Origin: Oscillospiraceae bacterium
Lineage (GTDB): Bacteria > Bacillota > Clostridia > Oscillospirales > Oscillospiraceae
DNA: 64,000 nt
NCBI GenBank assembly: GCA_902778665.1
Contig: CACYYN010000010.1
Location: forward strand, 1-64,000
Direction: 5' to 3'
Below the pieces are notes generated by a model. That model was not told the DNA's origin and did no database searches. It saw nothing but the letters and a program-made list of their open reading frames with translations. The position numbers and the translations under genes are program-made. This document shows, piece after piece, positions 17,247 to 26,048 of this stretch (positions are counted from its first letter, which is position 1; each line of letters opens with the position of its first letter).

Positions 17247-17618
17247 TTAAAGCTCTTCTACAATAACGGAATCTACGGCATTTTTCCGGATGCTGGCGAT
17301 ACCGTTTTTGCAGCCGTCTTTTGAGACGTAGCTTTCACCGGTGAGGATGACCTCGCCGTTGCCGGCTTTCAGACGGAAGCGGAATTCACCCGCCTTGTCC
17401 TTATAGAGCTCAAACTTCGGGTTGGGAACCTTATCAAAGTTTTCCTTGGTCTGATCTTCCAGACCGGCAATCGGAGCATTCTTCTGAACACTGGCGATAC
17501 CGTTTTTGCAAGCGTCGACTGAGGAATAGATTTCACTGGTACCGATAATCTCACCGTTGCGAGCCTTCAGGTTGAACATAGGCCCGGATTTTGCCTGCTT
17601 GATAATAAATTTACCCAT
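17247..17618 (-). CDS. YegP/DUF1508-family protein, two repeats
   Basis: The 123-residue cytosolic protein consists of two tandem DUF1508 units. They share FxLKAxNGExIxxSExYxxxxxCKNGIASxxKNA (consensus written with x for variable positions): residues about 14-48 (GEIIGTSEIYSSVDACKNGI) and 72-115 (GEVILTGESYVSKDGCKNGI). Small proteins of this family are widespread and have no settled biochemical role. It is a single-gene unit with a strong SD (AGGAGG), its own promoter and a strong terminator, which suggests solid expression. Confidence 0.88.
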   Translation of the reverse strand: MGKFIIKQAKSGPMFNLKARNGEIIGTSEIYSSVDACKNGIASVQKNAPIAGLEDQTKENFDKVPNPKFELYKDKAGEFRFRLKAGNGEVILTGESYVSKDGCKNGIASIRKNAVDSVIVEEL

Positions 17619-17662
17619 AAGTATATCCTCCTGTAAAGATATTTTAAAAATGAGATGAAATT

Positions 17663-17691
17663 ATAATATCACACAAGCAGAATTTTTACAA
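17663..17691 (-). promoter_or_regulatory. Promoter of the YegP-like gene
   Basis: On the minus strand TTGTAA (17686-17691), a 17-bp spacer and TATTAT (17663-17668), lying just downstream of the fucO stop codon. Confidence 0.65.
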
Positions 17692-17707
17692 CTAATTTTT
17701 GTGAAGC

Positions 17708-18856
17708 TTACATCAGGCTGCGATAAAGAGCAGCAATTTCTTCCACACTGGTGTCACGGGGATTGCCGGGGCAGCAGGCATCTGCAAAAGCACTCTCAGA
17801 GAGGAACTGAACATCCTCGTCCTTCACGATTTCCTTCAGGTCAGCAGGAATGCCGACATCTGCACCGAGCTTCTTCACGGCTGCGATGGTGGCATTGGCA
17901 GCATCTTCGTCATTCATGCTGTCAATGTAGGGAACTTCCATTGCACGGCCGATAGCACGGTAACGCTCACCGGCAACGGGCTTATTGTATTCAAGACCCA
18001 GAGGAAGGAGAATAGCGCAGGCAACACCGTGCGGGGTGTCGTAAAGAGCGCTGAGACCGTGTGCCATGGAGTGGACAATGCCGAGACCAACGTTGGAGAA
18101 GCCCATACCGGCAATGTACTGGCCGAGAGCCATGCCTTCACGTCCGTCAGCGTCATTCTCAACGGCAGCACGGAGGTTCTTGGCGATAAGGTGAATGGCT
18201 TCAAGATGGAACATATCGGAGATGGTGCAGTGCCCCTTGGTGATGTAGCCTTCAATAGCGTGGGTGAGAGCGTCCATACCGGTGGCAGCCGTCAGAGGTT
18301 TGGGCATGGAGTACATCATCTCGGGATCGACAACTGCGACTTCGGGAATATCATTCACGTCAACGCAGACGAATTTGCGCTTCTTTTCAACATCAGTGAT
18401 AACATAGTTGATGGTGACCTCGGCTGCCGTACCGGCTGTGGTGGGAACAGCAATGGTGAAAACAGCGTGTTTTTTGGTGGGAGCAACGCCTTCAAGAGAG
18501 CGAACATCTGCAAACTCGGGGTTATTAACGATGATGCCGATTGCCTTGGAGGTGTCCATAACAGAACCGCCACCGACAGCGATGATGCTGTCAGCACCAA
18601 ATTCCTGGAAGGCCTTCACACCGTTCTGGACATTCTCGATGGTGGGATTGGGTTTAATGTCGGTGTAGAAAGTGTAGACAATACCGGCAGCATCCAGAAG
18701 GTCAGTGATCTTTTTGATTTCACCGGACTTTACCACATGACGTCCGGAAGCGATGAATGCACGCTTGTAGCCGCGATTGGTGAGTTCGGAAACGATTTCT
18801 TTGACGGCACCTACGCCATGGTAGGAAACAGGGTTGAGAACGATGCGATTAGCCAT
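17708..18856 (-). CDS. fucO: Iron-dependent alcohol dehydrogenase, lactaldehyde reductase type
   Basis: The 382-residue group III (iron-dependent) alcohol dehydrogenase matches FucO closely along its length. Landmarks are GGGSVMDTSKAIG for NAD binding, NNPEFADVRSLEG, the metal-site strand GMDALTHAIEGYITKG and HSMAHGLSALYDTPHGVACAILLP with its metal-binding histidines. It reduces L-lactaldehyde to 1,2-propanediol during deoxyhexose fermentation. The start at ATG 18856 follows AAAGGA; the longer frame to 18904 crosses the promoter region. Lactaldehyde is a product of class II aldolases such as the one at 6190, so a link to that operon is possible, but the two are 7 kb apart and on opposite strands. 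Confidence 0.92.
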   Translation of the reverse strand: MANRIVLNPVSYHGVGAVKEIVSELTNRGYKRAFIASGRHVVKSGEIKKITDLLDAAGIVYTFYTDIKPNPTIENVQNGVKAFQEFGADSIIAVGGGSVMDTSKAIGIIVNNPEFADVRSLEGVAPTKKHAVFTIAVPTTAGTAAEVTINYVITDVEKKRKFVCVDVNDIPEVAVVDPEMMYSMPKPLTAATGMDALTHAIEGYITKGHCTISDMFHLEAIHLIAKNLRAAVENDADGREGMALGQYIAGMGFSNVGLGIVHSMAHGLSALYDTPHGVACAILLPLGLEYNKPVAGERYRAIGRAMEVPYIDSMNDEDAANATIAAVKKLGADVGIPADLKEIVKDEDVQFLSESAFADACCPGNPRDTSVEEIAALYRSLM

Positions 18857-18914
18857 AATACAATTCCTTTCCATAAACAGATATCTATTTGGCGATAGTT
18901 TCACTATCCTTACT

Positions 18915-18943
18915 ATAATACCACAGTAGGGAAAAATTTACAA
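18915..18943 (-). promoter_or_regulatory. fucO promoter
   Basis: On the minus strand TTGTAA (18938-18943), a 17-bp spacer and TATTAT (18915-18920), the same two hexamers as the YegP-like gene promoter. Confidence 0.65.
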
Positions 18944-19031
18944 TATGAAAAGCAAATAGGCCCGAAATTTGTACATTTTGATAGAAAAACCAGAACTATA
19001 ACAATTTAAAAAGAAAAAGGAGGTAAAAGAA

Positions 19032-19060
19032 TTGATTTTTATGCGAAAGACCTGTATAAT
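19032..19060 (+). promoter_or_regulatory. NSS transporter promoter
   Basis: TTGATT (19032-19037), 17 bp, TATAAT (19055-19060), 32 bp before the start codon. Confidence 0.75.
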
Positions 19061-19092
19061 CATTTCAAATTCTCGGGTTGAGGAGGTAAAAA

Positions 19093-20433
19093 ATGGATAA
19101 CGGACGCGAAAAACTGGGAAGCCGGCTCGGATTTATCCTGCTGAGCGCAGGCTGTGCCATCGGCTGCGGCAACGTATGGAAATTTCCCTGGATGACAGGA
19201 CAGTACGGCGGGGGCGGCTTTGTGCTGGTCTACGTCCTGTGCCTTCTGCTGCTCGGACTTCCGGCACTGACAATGGAATTTGCTGTCGGGCGGGCGGCAC
19301 AGGCAAGCCCTGTCAAGATGTATCAGAAGTTAGAAAAACCCGGCCAGAAATGGCATATCCACGGATATGTTGCACTGCTGGGGAATCTGGCACTGATGGC
19401 ATTCTATACCGTTGTTACGGGCTGGATGTTTTATTATTTTGTTATGTTCCTGCTGGGAAAGAGTGCAGATCTCGGTTTTGTTGCCATGATAACAAATCCG
19501 ACACTCAATGTCGGATATCTGGCTATAGCAGTTGCGCTGGGATTTCTTGTGCTGAGCTTCGATCTGCAGGGAGGGCTGGAGAGAGTAACCAAGTATCTGA
19601 TGGTCGCCCTTTTTGCATTGATGCTCATTCTGGCTGTGCACAGTGCTCTGCTGCCCGGTGCTAAAGAAGGGTTGAGCTTTTATCTGGTACCGGATTTTTC
19701 CAAAATCAACGGTTCGGTAATCGTGGGTGCCATGAATCAGGCATTCTTCACCCTCAGCATCGGTATCGGATCCATGGCAATTTTCGGCAGTTATATCGGC
19801 AAGGAACGGGCGCTGATGGGAGAATCCGTCAATATTATTCTGCTGGATACCTTCGTGGCGATTATGGCCGGATTCATCATGTTCCCCGCATGCTTTACCT
19901 ACGGGATTGAAGTGAATGCAGGCCCGTCCCTCCTGTTTGACACAATGGCAACCGTGTTTAATAATATGGCCGGCGGTAGAATCTGGGGCACACTGTTCTT
20001 CCTGTTCATGGTGTTCGCAGCGTTTTCCACAGAGCTGGCGGTGTTTGAAAACATTCTCGCCTGTGTCCGCGAGCTGACCGGATGGAACCGGCCAAAGGGA
20101 TGTGTCGTCTGCGGAATCGGTATCTTTCTGCTGGCTCTGACCACTGCTCTCGGATACAGTGTATTCACCTTCCAGCCCTTTGCGGAAGGAAGCGCATGGC
20201 TGGACTTCTGGGATTTCATTGTCAGCACCAACTGCCTGCCTCTCGGCGCTCTGATTTTCAGCATCTTCTGCTGCTATAAAATCGGCTGGGGATGGGATAA
20301 CTTCATTGCGGAGGCAAACGCAGGAGAAGGGCTGAAAGTGAAAAGCTGGATGAAGCCGATCTTCAAGTACTTTGTTCCGATCATCGTCCTTGCACTTTAC
20401 ATCTACGGCCTTGTAACGTTTGGCTGGAAATAA
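19093..20433 (+). CDS. Sodium-dependent amino-acid transporter, NSS (SNF) family
   Basis: The 446-residue protein is a LeuT-fold Na+ symporter with about 11-12 membrane helices. The TM1 signature is clear: GSRLGFILLSAGCAIGCGNV followed by WKFPWMTGQYGG. Bacterial members of this length usually import amino acids or related amines. The substrate cannot be read from sequence. It forms a monocistronic unit with its own promoter, SD GAGGAGG and a strong terminator. Confidence 0.93.
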   Translation: MDNGREKLGSRLGFILLSAGCAIGCGNVWKFPWMTGQYGGGGFVLVYVLCLLLLGLPALTMEFAVGRAAQASPVKMYQKLEKPGQKWHIHGYVALLGNLALMAFYTVVTGWMFYYFVMFLLGKSADLGFVAMITNPTLNVGYLAIAVALGFLVLSFDLQGGLERVTKYLMVALFALMLILAVHSALLPGAKEGLSFYLVPDFSKINGSVIVGAMNQAFFTLSIGIGSMAIFGSYIGKERALMGESVNIILLDTFVAIMAGFIMFPACFTYGIEVNAGPSLLFDTMATVFNNMAGGRIWGTLFFLFMVFAAFSTELAVFENILACVRELTGWNRPKGCVVCGIGIFLLALTTALGYSVFTFQPFAEGSAWLDFWDFIVSTNCLPLGALIFSIFCCYKIGWGWDNFIAEANAGEGLKVKSWMKPIFKYFVPIIVLALYIYGLVTFGWK

Positions 20434-20468
20434 TAAGCAGATAAAGGCTTAAACATCATTAAATGAAG

Positions 20469-20503
20469 GCACCGTCTGAACATAAAAGCAGTTCAGACGG
20501 CGC
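20469..20503 (+). terminator. NSS transporter terminator
   Basis: CCGTCTGAAC (20472-20481) pairs with GTTCAGACGG (20491-20500), extended by GC/GC across a one-base mismatch, then TTTTTT. Confidence 0.88.
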
Positions 20504-20537
20504 TTTTTTGATTATGAAGGTTATCGAATGATGAAGC

Positions 20538-20747
20538 TTACTCGACACCGAGAACTTTATAGTCCTGGGCCTCTACGGCTTTTGCGAGAATATCATCTGC
20601 TACATCCGCCTTCAGTGTGACGACGGCTGTACCGGCAGTGTGGTCTGCAACAGCAGATTCAACACCGTCTACAGCCTCCAGAGCTTTCTTTACACGAGCC
20701 TCGCAATGCGGGCACATCATGCCTTCTACTTTAAGGGTTTTTGTCAT
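20538..20747 (-). CDS. Possible internally initiated free CopZ-like copper chaperone
   Basis: Within copA, ATG 20745-20747 (residue Met777) is preceded by GGAGG at 20756-20760 with an ideal 8-nt gap. Initiation here would give a 69-residue protein starting [20 protein letters not shown], the normal length and fold of a free CopZ chaperone. The simplest reading is that copZ once followed copA, and the genes fused when the copA stop was lost while the copZ ribosome-binding site remained. Whether both products are made is inference. The domain itself is certain. Confidence 0.6.
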   Translation of the reverse strand: MTKTLKVEGMMCPHCEARVKKALEAVDGVESAVADHTAGTAVVTLKADVADDILAKAVEAQDYKVLGVE

Positions 20748-23075
20748 GTTTTTTTCCTCCGTTTTTATTTCTGCGGGAGAAGAATCAGTTTTTCCCGCGG
20801 ATTTCTGTTTTATTTTCCTGTCGTGGCTGGGGTCATGAATCTTCACAAGATTCAGGCGAAGGGCATTCATGCAGACAAAGAAGCTGGACAGGGCCATTGC
20901 AGCAGCGCCATACATGGGTTTCATGGCAATTCCGTAAAGACCCATTGCGAGAGGGATGCAGATGGCATTGTAAAAGAATGCCCAGAAAAGATTCTGATGA
21001 ATATTCCGTATGGTTGCCCGGCTCATACGAATGGCTGCAGTGACGTCAGTCAGGCGACTTTTCATGACCACAATATCGGCAGCGTCGATGGCCACGTCAG
21101 TCCCTGCTCCGATGGCGATACCGGTGTCAGCAACAGTGAGGGCAGGAGCATCGTTGATGCCATCACCAACCATGGCGACTTTCCCTTCCTCTTTCAGGCT
21201 GCGGACAGCATCCGCTTTACCTTCTGGAAGGATACCGGCTATCACATCATCAACACCGGCCTGGTTACCGATTGCCCTGGCTGTACGTTCATTGTCTCCG
21301 GTCAGCATGACGACGCGAATTCCCATCCCGCGCATTTCTGAAATTGCCTGAGCGGAATCTTCTTTGATGGTGTCAGCCACAGCGATGATCCCTGCCAGTT
21401 TCCCGTCGACAGAGAAAAACAGCGGTGTTTTCCCATCAGAAGACAGGGCTTCCGCTCTGCTACGGAAGGAAGACGGAACGGAGCAGCGAGAAGATATAAA
21501 TTTATAATTACCGCCAAGTAATTCGGAGTCTCCGAGCTTGGCTGTGAGGCCGTTTCCCGGAAGAGCGGTAAAATCTGCCACTTCAGGAATGACCAGGCCT
21601 TCTGCCGCTGCAGATACAGCTTTGGCAAGGGGATGCTCGCTTCTGCTTTCAAGAGCGGCTGCCAGAGAGAGAAACTGATTTTCCTCCATCTCAAAGGGCA
21701 GAATATCCGTGACTCTGGGTTGCCCTTCTGTGATGGTGCCGGTTTTGTCGAGTGCAATGATCTGTGTACGGCCGGCAGCTTCCAGAGAGGCTGCAGTTTT
21801 GTAGAGAATACCGTTTTTAGCACCCATTCCGCTGCCGACCATGATTGCAACGGGTGTTGCAAGGCCGAGCGCGCAGGGACAGCTGATGACAAGCACTGAA
21901 ATTGCTCTTGCTATGGCAAAACTGAAGGTTCTGCCGGCTATCAGCCAGCCGATCAGCGTGAGAAGAGAAATCCCGATGACTGCGGGGACAAAAATTCCGG
22001 AAACTTTATCGGCAATTCTGGCAAGAGGGGCTTTTGTTGCAGCAGCATCCGAAACGGTTTTGATGATCTGGGCAAGTGTGGTGTCTTCACCGACACGAGT
22101 AGCCCGGCAACGGATGTAGCCCTGCTGGTTGATAGTAGCTGCAGAAACAGCATCACCGACATCTTTATCCACAGGAATGCTCTCACCGGTGAGGGCGGAT
22201 TCATTGACGGAAGTACTGCCTTCCAGAATGACACCGTCAACGGGAATATTCTCACCCGGGCGTACAACAAAGATATCGCCGGTCTGAACAGATTCGATAC
22301 CCACTTCCGTCTCCTGACCATCGATGATAAGAACAGCGGTTTTCGGAGCAAGCTGCATCAGGCTTTTCAGAGCATCAGTGGTACGGCCTTTGGACATGGC
22401 CTCCAGCATCTTGCCGATGGTGATGAGCGTGGGGATCATGGCAGCTGATTCAAAGTAGAGGTTCATCCCGTATTTCATGACGGTGGCGTGGTCACCTTCA
22501 CCCTGAGCAAGGATCATCAGAAACAGCTCGGCAAGGGAATAAACGAAAGAAGCGGAAGAACCGAGTGCAACCAGTGTGTCCATATTCGGCGCACCGTGGA
22601 AGAGCGAACGGAAGCCGGATGTAAAGAATTTACTGTTGATCAGCATGACAATAATTGCCAGCAGCATTTCAAACAAACCGAGAAAAACATGATTTTCAAA
22701 TGCAGCCGGTGCAGGCCAGCCCCACATCATGTGCCCCATAGAGAAATACATGAGGACAAGGAGAATGATGCCGGAGTAGATCAGCCTCCTTTTCAGCTTA
22801 GGGGTTTCCTTGTCTTTCAGGGCTTCGTCATCTGCCCAGGAGGGTACAGAGCCGGATGTGCCGGTATCTTTTCTCACACCTTTTGGGGATGCACCATATC
22901 CTGCTTCCGTCACGGCACGGATAATGTCGGACGGAGATGCTGTGCCTTCCACACCCATGGAATTGGTGAGCAGACTGACAGAACAGCCGGTAACGCCGGG
23001 GACTTTGGAAACCGCTTTTTCAACCCGGGCACTGCAGGCAGCGCAACTCATGCCGGTTATATTATATTGTTCCAT
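20538..23075 (-). CDS. copA: Copper-exporting P1B-type ATPase with a fused C-terminal CopZ-like domain
   Basis: The 845-residue protein starts with an HMA domain ([14 protein letters not shown], 1-65). Eight membrane helices carry the CPC motif ([12 protein letters not shown] near 395), followed by DKTGTITEG (phosphorylated Asp near 441), the HP motif SEHPLAKA and GDGINDAP. After the usual C-terminal ALRLN end, a polar linker leads to a second HMA domain ([14 protein letters not shown], 777-845). It exports Cu(I) at the cost of ATP. The last domain is preceded at DNA level by an SD and ATG (see separate entry). csoR is immediately upstream, and ATG 23075 has GGAGG. Confidence 0.94.
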   Translation of the reverse strand: MEQYNITGMSCAACSARVEKAVSKVPGVTGCSVSLLTNSMGVEGTASPSDIIRAVTEAGYGASPKGVRKDTGTSGSVPSWADDEALKDKETPKLKRRLIYSGIILLVLMYFSMGHMMWGWPAPAAFENHVFLGLFEMLLAIIVMLINSKFFTSGFRSLFHGAPNMDTLVALGSSASFVYSLAELFLMILAQGEGDHATVMKYGMNLYFESAAMIPTLITIGKMLEAMSKGRTTDALKSLMQLAPKTAVLIIDGQETEVGIESVQTGDIFVVRPGENIPVDGVILEGSTSVNESALTGESIPVDKDVGDAVSAATINQQGYIRCRATRVGEDTTLAQIIKTVSDAAATKAPLARIADKVSGIFVPAVIGISLLTLIGWLIAGRTFSFAIARAISVLVISCPCALGLATPVAIMVGSGMGAKNGILYKTAASLEAAGRTQIIALDKTGTITEGQPRVTDILPFEMEENQFLSLAAALESRSEHPLAKAVSAAAEGLVIPEVADFTALPGNGLTAKLGDSELLGGNYKFISSRCSVPSSFRSRAEALSSDGKTPLFFSVDGKLAGIIAVADTIKEDSAQAISEMRGMGIRVVMLTGDNERTARAIGNQAGVDDVIAGILPEGKADAVRSLKEEGKVAMVGDGINDAPALTVADTGIAIGAGTDVAIDAADIVVMKSRLTDVTAAIRMSRATIRNIHQNLFWAFFYNAICIPLAMGLYGIAMKPMYGAAAMALSSFFVCMNALRLNLVKIHDPSHDRKIKQKSAGKTDSSPAEIKTEEKNMTKTLKVEGMMCPHCEARVKKALEAVDGVESAVADHTAGTAVVTLKADVADDILAKAVEAQDYKVLGVE

Positions 23076-23093
23076 AACGATTTCCTCCGAAAA

Positions 23094-23441
23094 TTACTTC
23101 ATCACTTTCTGAAGGGTAGCCACCAGCTCATCAATGGTCTCTTCATGGCCGGAGCGTATATCCTCCACAACGCACGTTCTGATATGAGAAGCAAGCAGTG
23201 TCTTGCTGAAACTGTTCAGAGCACAGTTGACAGCAGATACCTGAACAAGGATATCAGGACAATAGGCGTTGGCTTCCAGCATTTTCTGGAGCCCTCGAAC
23301 CTGCCCTTCAATCCGTTTCAGCCGGTTCATAAGATCTTTATATTCCTTTTCGCTGCGGTGCTTTATCCGCCCGCCACATGAGCAGGATAAATCTTCAGTT
23401 CCTTCAGAAATCATCTGACAACAGCAACGTTCTTCTTCCAT
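23094..23441 (-). CDS. csoR: CsoR-family copper-sensing repressor
   Basis: The 115-residue all-helical DUF156 repressor has the Cu(I) ligand set C61 (AYCPDIL), H86 and C90 (SHIRTC), and the DNA-contact stretch NRLKRIEGQVRGLQKML. Apo-CsoR represses copA and Cu(I) releases it. The start is ATG 23441 with AAAGGAG; the longer frame to 23465 reaches toward the operator. An unusual 29-residue N-terminal extension has five cysteines (CCC at 6-8, C20, C22). copA starts 19 bp after its stop, so csoR-copA is one operon, controlled by the boxes at 23467-23521. Confidence 0.93.
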   Translation of the reverse strand: MEEERCCCQMISEGTEDLSCSCGGRIKHRSEKEYKDLMNRLKRIEGQVRGLQKMLEANAYCPDILVQVSAVNCALNSFSKTLLASHIRTCVVEDIRSGHEETIDELVATLQKVMK

Positions 23442-23466
23442 CGAGGCTCCTTTCTTCCAAAACAAA

Positions 23467-23528
23467 ATACCTCTGGGGGGTATCCGTCATTGCAACGAGA
23501 TATTATACCTCCCAGGGGTATTTGTCAA
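23467..23528 (-). promoter_or_regulatory. csoR-copA promoter with two CsoR boxes
   Basis: Two 17-bp GC-cored palindromes, ATACCTCTGGGGGGTAT (23467-23483) and ATACCTCCCAGGGGTAT (23505-23521), match the known CsoR operator pattern. The second lies between a minus-strand TTGACA (23523-23528) and TAATAT (23500-23505, 17-bp spacer), so binding would block RNA polymerase directly. The first lies between the -10 and the csoR start. Confidence 0.9.
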
Positions 23529-23590
23529 GTGAAGAATTGAAAATTTTGTTGTTTCAGCAAAGCTGTGGATGAGAATAGAAAAGAGGAAGG

Positions 23591-24091
23591 CTATGATCGG
23601 AGATCTTCCAGAATGCGGGACCAGGAGGAAACCAGCTTCTCCACTGACCAGGCAGCATTTGCGGGGCTGGTAGACGGCAGACAGGCAGCATGCAGCCCGA
23701 TTTGCGGAAGAAGATATCTGTTATAGAGAGCCTCCGCTTTCTTCCCGTTTACAAAGATCTGACGAATGGGTGCGCCTGACAGAATCGGGGTCAGGTCATT
23801 TACTTTGACATCTTTTATGCTGCTGTCGGAGGAGCCTGTAATCCGGCAGGAAGCAATCACATCCCACACGGCAATATGATGCCGCAAAAGAAAGGCTTTT
23901 CGCTCTTCTTTCGTTTCAGGCACGGACTCTTCAAATAGGGCAGCCAGAACCCGCCAGAACCGGTTTTGCGGATGACCGTAAAAATAGGCTGCCTCCCGCG
24001 ATTTGACGGAAGGGAAACTGCCGAGAATCAGTATTTCGGAATGCTCATTCCACGTGGGCGGAATGGGATGAGAGATAAATTGTTCCTGCAT
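23591..24091 (-). CDS. DNA-deoxyinosine/uracil glycosylase of the UDG superfamily
   Basis: The 166-residue protein shows the motifs of the hypoxanthine-type UDG family: LILGSFPSVKSR followed by FYGHPQNRFW at the N-terminus, WDVIASCRITGSSDSSIK in the middle and the C-terminal loop LPSTSPANA. It would excise deaminated bases (hypoxanthine or uracil) from DNA. ATG 24091 with GGAG is chosen over an upstream extension that would read through the terminator at 24109-24136. It is separate from the ABC genes upstream and has no obvious partner. Confidence 0.85.
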   Translation of the reverse strand: MQEQFISHPIPPTWNEHSEILILGSFPSVKSREAAYFYGHPQNRFWRVLAALFEESVPETKEERKAFLLRHHIAVWDVIASCRITGSSDSSIKDVKVNDLTPILSGAPIRQIFVNGKKAEALYNRYLLPQIGLHAACLPSTSPANAAWSVEKLVSSWSRILEDLRS

Positions 24092-24108
24092 AATGTCTCC
24101 ATGAAAAA

Positions 24109-24136
24109 TCCGGGCAGGAATCCAGACCTGCCCGGA
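24109..24136 (-). terminator. ABC exporter operon terminator
   Basis: TCCGGGCAGG and CCTGCCCGGA form a 10-bp stem, followed on the minus strand by TTTTTC. It sits between the second ABC gene and the glycosylase gene. Confidence 0.85.
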
Positions 24137-24146
24137 AGAATATTGA

Positions 24147-26048
24147 TTATTCCAGTTCAAAAGCACCGGTGTATAGCTGATAGTACTGCCCCTTAGCAGC
24201 AATCAGCTCTTCATGCGTGCCTCGTTCGATTACACGACCGTGATCCAGAACAAGGATGACATTGGCATTCTTGACCGTGCTCAGCCTGTGGGCGATCACA
24301 AACACGGTGCGGCCCTTCATCAGAGCATCCATTCCGGCAGAGACGATCTGCTCTGTTCTAGTATCGATAGAAGAAGTGGCTTCATCCAGAATCATGACGG
24401 GAGGATCTGCCACGGCGGCACGTGCAATGGCAAGCAGCTGACACTGACCCTGAGAGAGATTGCTGCCGTCGCCTGCCAGCATGGTCTGATAGCCTTGAGG
24501 CAGACGTGTGATGAAGCTGTCAGCTCCGGAGAGCTTTGCAGCAGCAATGCATTCCTCATCGGTAGCATCAAGCTTGCCGTAACGGATGTTTTCCATGACG
24601 GTGCCGGTGAAGAGAACGGTATCCTGCAGCACCATTCCGAGAGAGCGACGCAGGCTTGGTTTCTTGATTTTATTGATATTGATGCCGTCATAACGGATTT
24701 TGCCGTCGGCAATATCGTAGAAGCGGTTGATCAGGTTGGTGATTGTAGTTTTTCCGGCTCCTGTGGCACCCACAAAAGCAATTTTCTGACCCGGTTTTCC
24801 GTATAGAGTAATATTGTGCAGGATAACCTTGTCGGGATTGTAGGCAAAATCTACATCGTAGAAGCGGACATCACCCTTCAGAGGAACATAAGTAGTAGTG
24901 CCGTTATCCTTATGGTAGTGCTTCCAGGCCCAGAGTCCGGTCTTTTCAGGGGACTCCACCAAAGCACCGTTTTCTTCTCTGGCGTAGACGAGCTCCACAT
25001 AGCCCTCATCCTGCTCACTTTCCTCATCCAGCATGGCGAATATACGTTTTGCGCCTGCGAGACCCATGACAACGGAGTTAATCTGAGGGGAGATCTGCTG
25101 GATGGAACCGGAAAACTGACGGCACATTCCGAGAAAGGGAACGATGACAGCTATGGAAAAGGGAAGACCGGAAACAGAGAAATTCGGAACCCCCAGTTCC
25201 AGAAACAGCCCGCCGGCAACAGCCACCAGAACATAAATCAGGTAGTTGACATTGTTCAGAATCGGCATGAGGGTATTGGAGTAACGGTTTGCCTGGAAGG
25301 CTGCTTCATACAAAGCGTCGTTGGCCGCATCAAATTCAGCCTGCGCCTCAGCTTCATGGTTGAAAACCTTGATGACTTTCTGGCCGTTGATCATCTCTTC
25401 GATGACACCTTCTGTCTGCCCGATATATTTCTGCTGTGCCATAAAGTAATGGGCAGATTTTCCGCCGATTGTCTTTGTGATGGCGATCGTGATAAGAGAT
25501 CCGCCGATGATGACAAGACCGAGCCAGACGGAGTAGTACATCATGATACAGACAATCGTGACGACAGTGATGAGGGAAACGAGAAGCTGAGGAAAGCTCT
25601 GGGAAATCATCTGCCGCATGGCATCCACATCGTTGGTGTAGTGCGACATGATATCGCCTCGCTGATGGGTGTCGAAGTAACGGATCGGCAGCGACTCCAT
25701 ATGTTCAAACATTTTGGTACGGAACTGATCCAGCACCCGTTGCGTATAAACAGCTCCGAGTTGGTTGCTGACGGTGGTGATGGTGAGACCGCAGAGATAC
25801 AGCGCACCCAGAATCAATACAAAATGAAGAATCTGGGGGCGGGTTGTTTCCCAATTCCATCCGTTTGCCCATGCCTGCTCCAGAACGGCAACGACGTTCT
25901 GCTGGAAGATGGACGGGAGAGCGCTGATCACAGCACTGACCAGAATCAGCACGATGATAATCGGCAGGAGCGTCGGGTTCATGCGGAACAGCATTTTGAT
26001 CAGCCTCGGGAAAGTCCCACTGTTTTTCTTCATGTCAGTTGGTTTCAA
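24147..26048 (-). CDS. ABC exporter half-transporter, second subunit of a heterodimer
   Basis: The 633-residue protein has six membrane helices (about 20-330) and a C-terminal nucleotide-binding domain. Its Walker A is GATGAGKTT near 426 and Walker B ends in the catalytic Glu (MILDEATSS), but the signature is LSQGQ rather than LSGGQ. An insert of about 30 residues (EESEQDEGYVEL and on) joins the two parts. The intact Walker B with altered signature complements the partner encoded just upstream. Together they resemble heterodimeric multidrug or lipid exporters. Its start overlaps the partner's stop by 4 bp, so the two are translationally coupled. Confidence 0.92.
   Translation of the reverse strand: MKPTDMKKNSGTFPRLIKMLFRMNPTLLPIIIVLILVSAVISALPSIFQQNVVAVLEQAWANGWNWETTRPQILHFVLILGALYLCGLTITTVSNQLGAVYTQRVLDQFRTKMFEHMESLPIRYFDTHQRGDIMSHYTNDVDAMRQMISQSFPQLLVSLITVVTIVCIMMYYSVWLGLVIIGGSLITIAITKTIGGKSAHYFMAQQKYIGQTEGVIEEMINGQKVIKVFNHEAEAQAEFDAANDALYEAAFQANRYSNTLMPILNNVNYLIYVLVAVAGGLFLELGVPNFSVSGLPFSIAVIVPFLGMCRQFSGSIQQISPQINSVVMGLAGAKRIFAMLDEESEQDEGYVELVYAREENGALVESPEKTGLWAWKHYHKDNGTTTYVPLKGDVRFYDVDFAYNPDKVILHNITLYGKPGQKIAFVGATGAGKTTITNLINRFYDIADGKIRYDGININKIKKPSLRRSLGMVLQDTVLFTGTVMENIRYGKLDATDEECIAAAKLSGADSFITRLPQGYQTMLAGDGSNLSQGQCQLLAIARAAVADPPVMILDEATSSIDTRTEQIVSAGMDALMKGRTVFVIAHRLSTVKNANVILVLDHGRVIERGTHEELIAAKGQYYQLYTGAFELE

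Noticed and set aside
19032..19100. Possible 22-codon leader peptide before the NSS transporter, with AGGAGG upstream of TTG 19032
   Set aside because: The TATAAT at 19055-19060 lies inside it, so the proposed transcript would start after its start codon. The AGGAGG is probably chance purine sequence.
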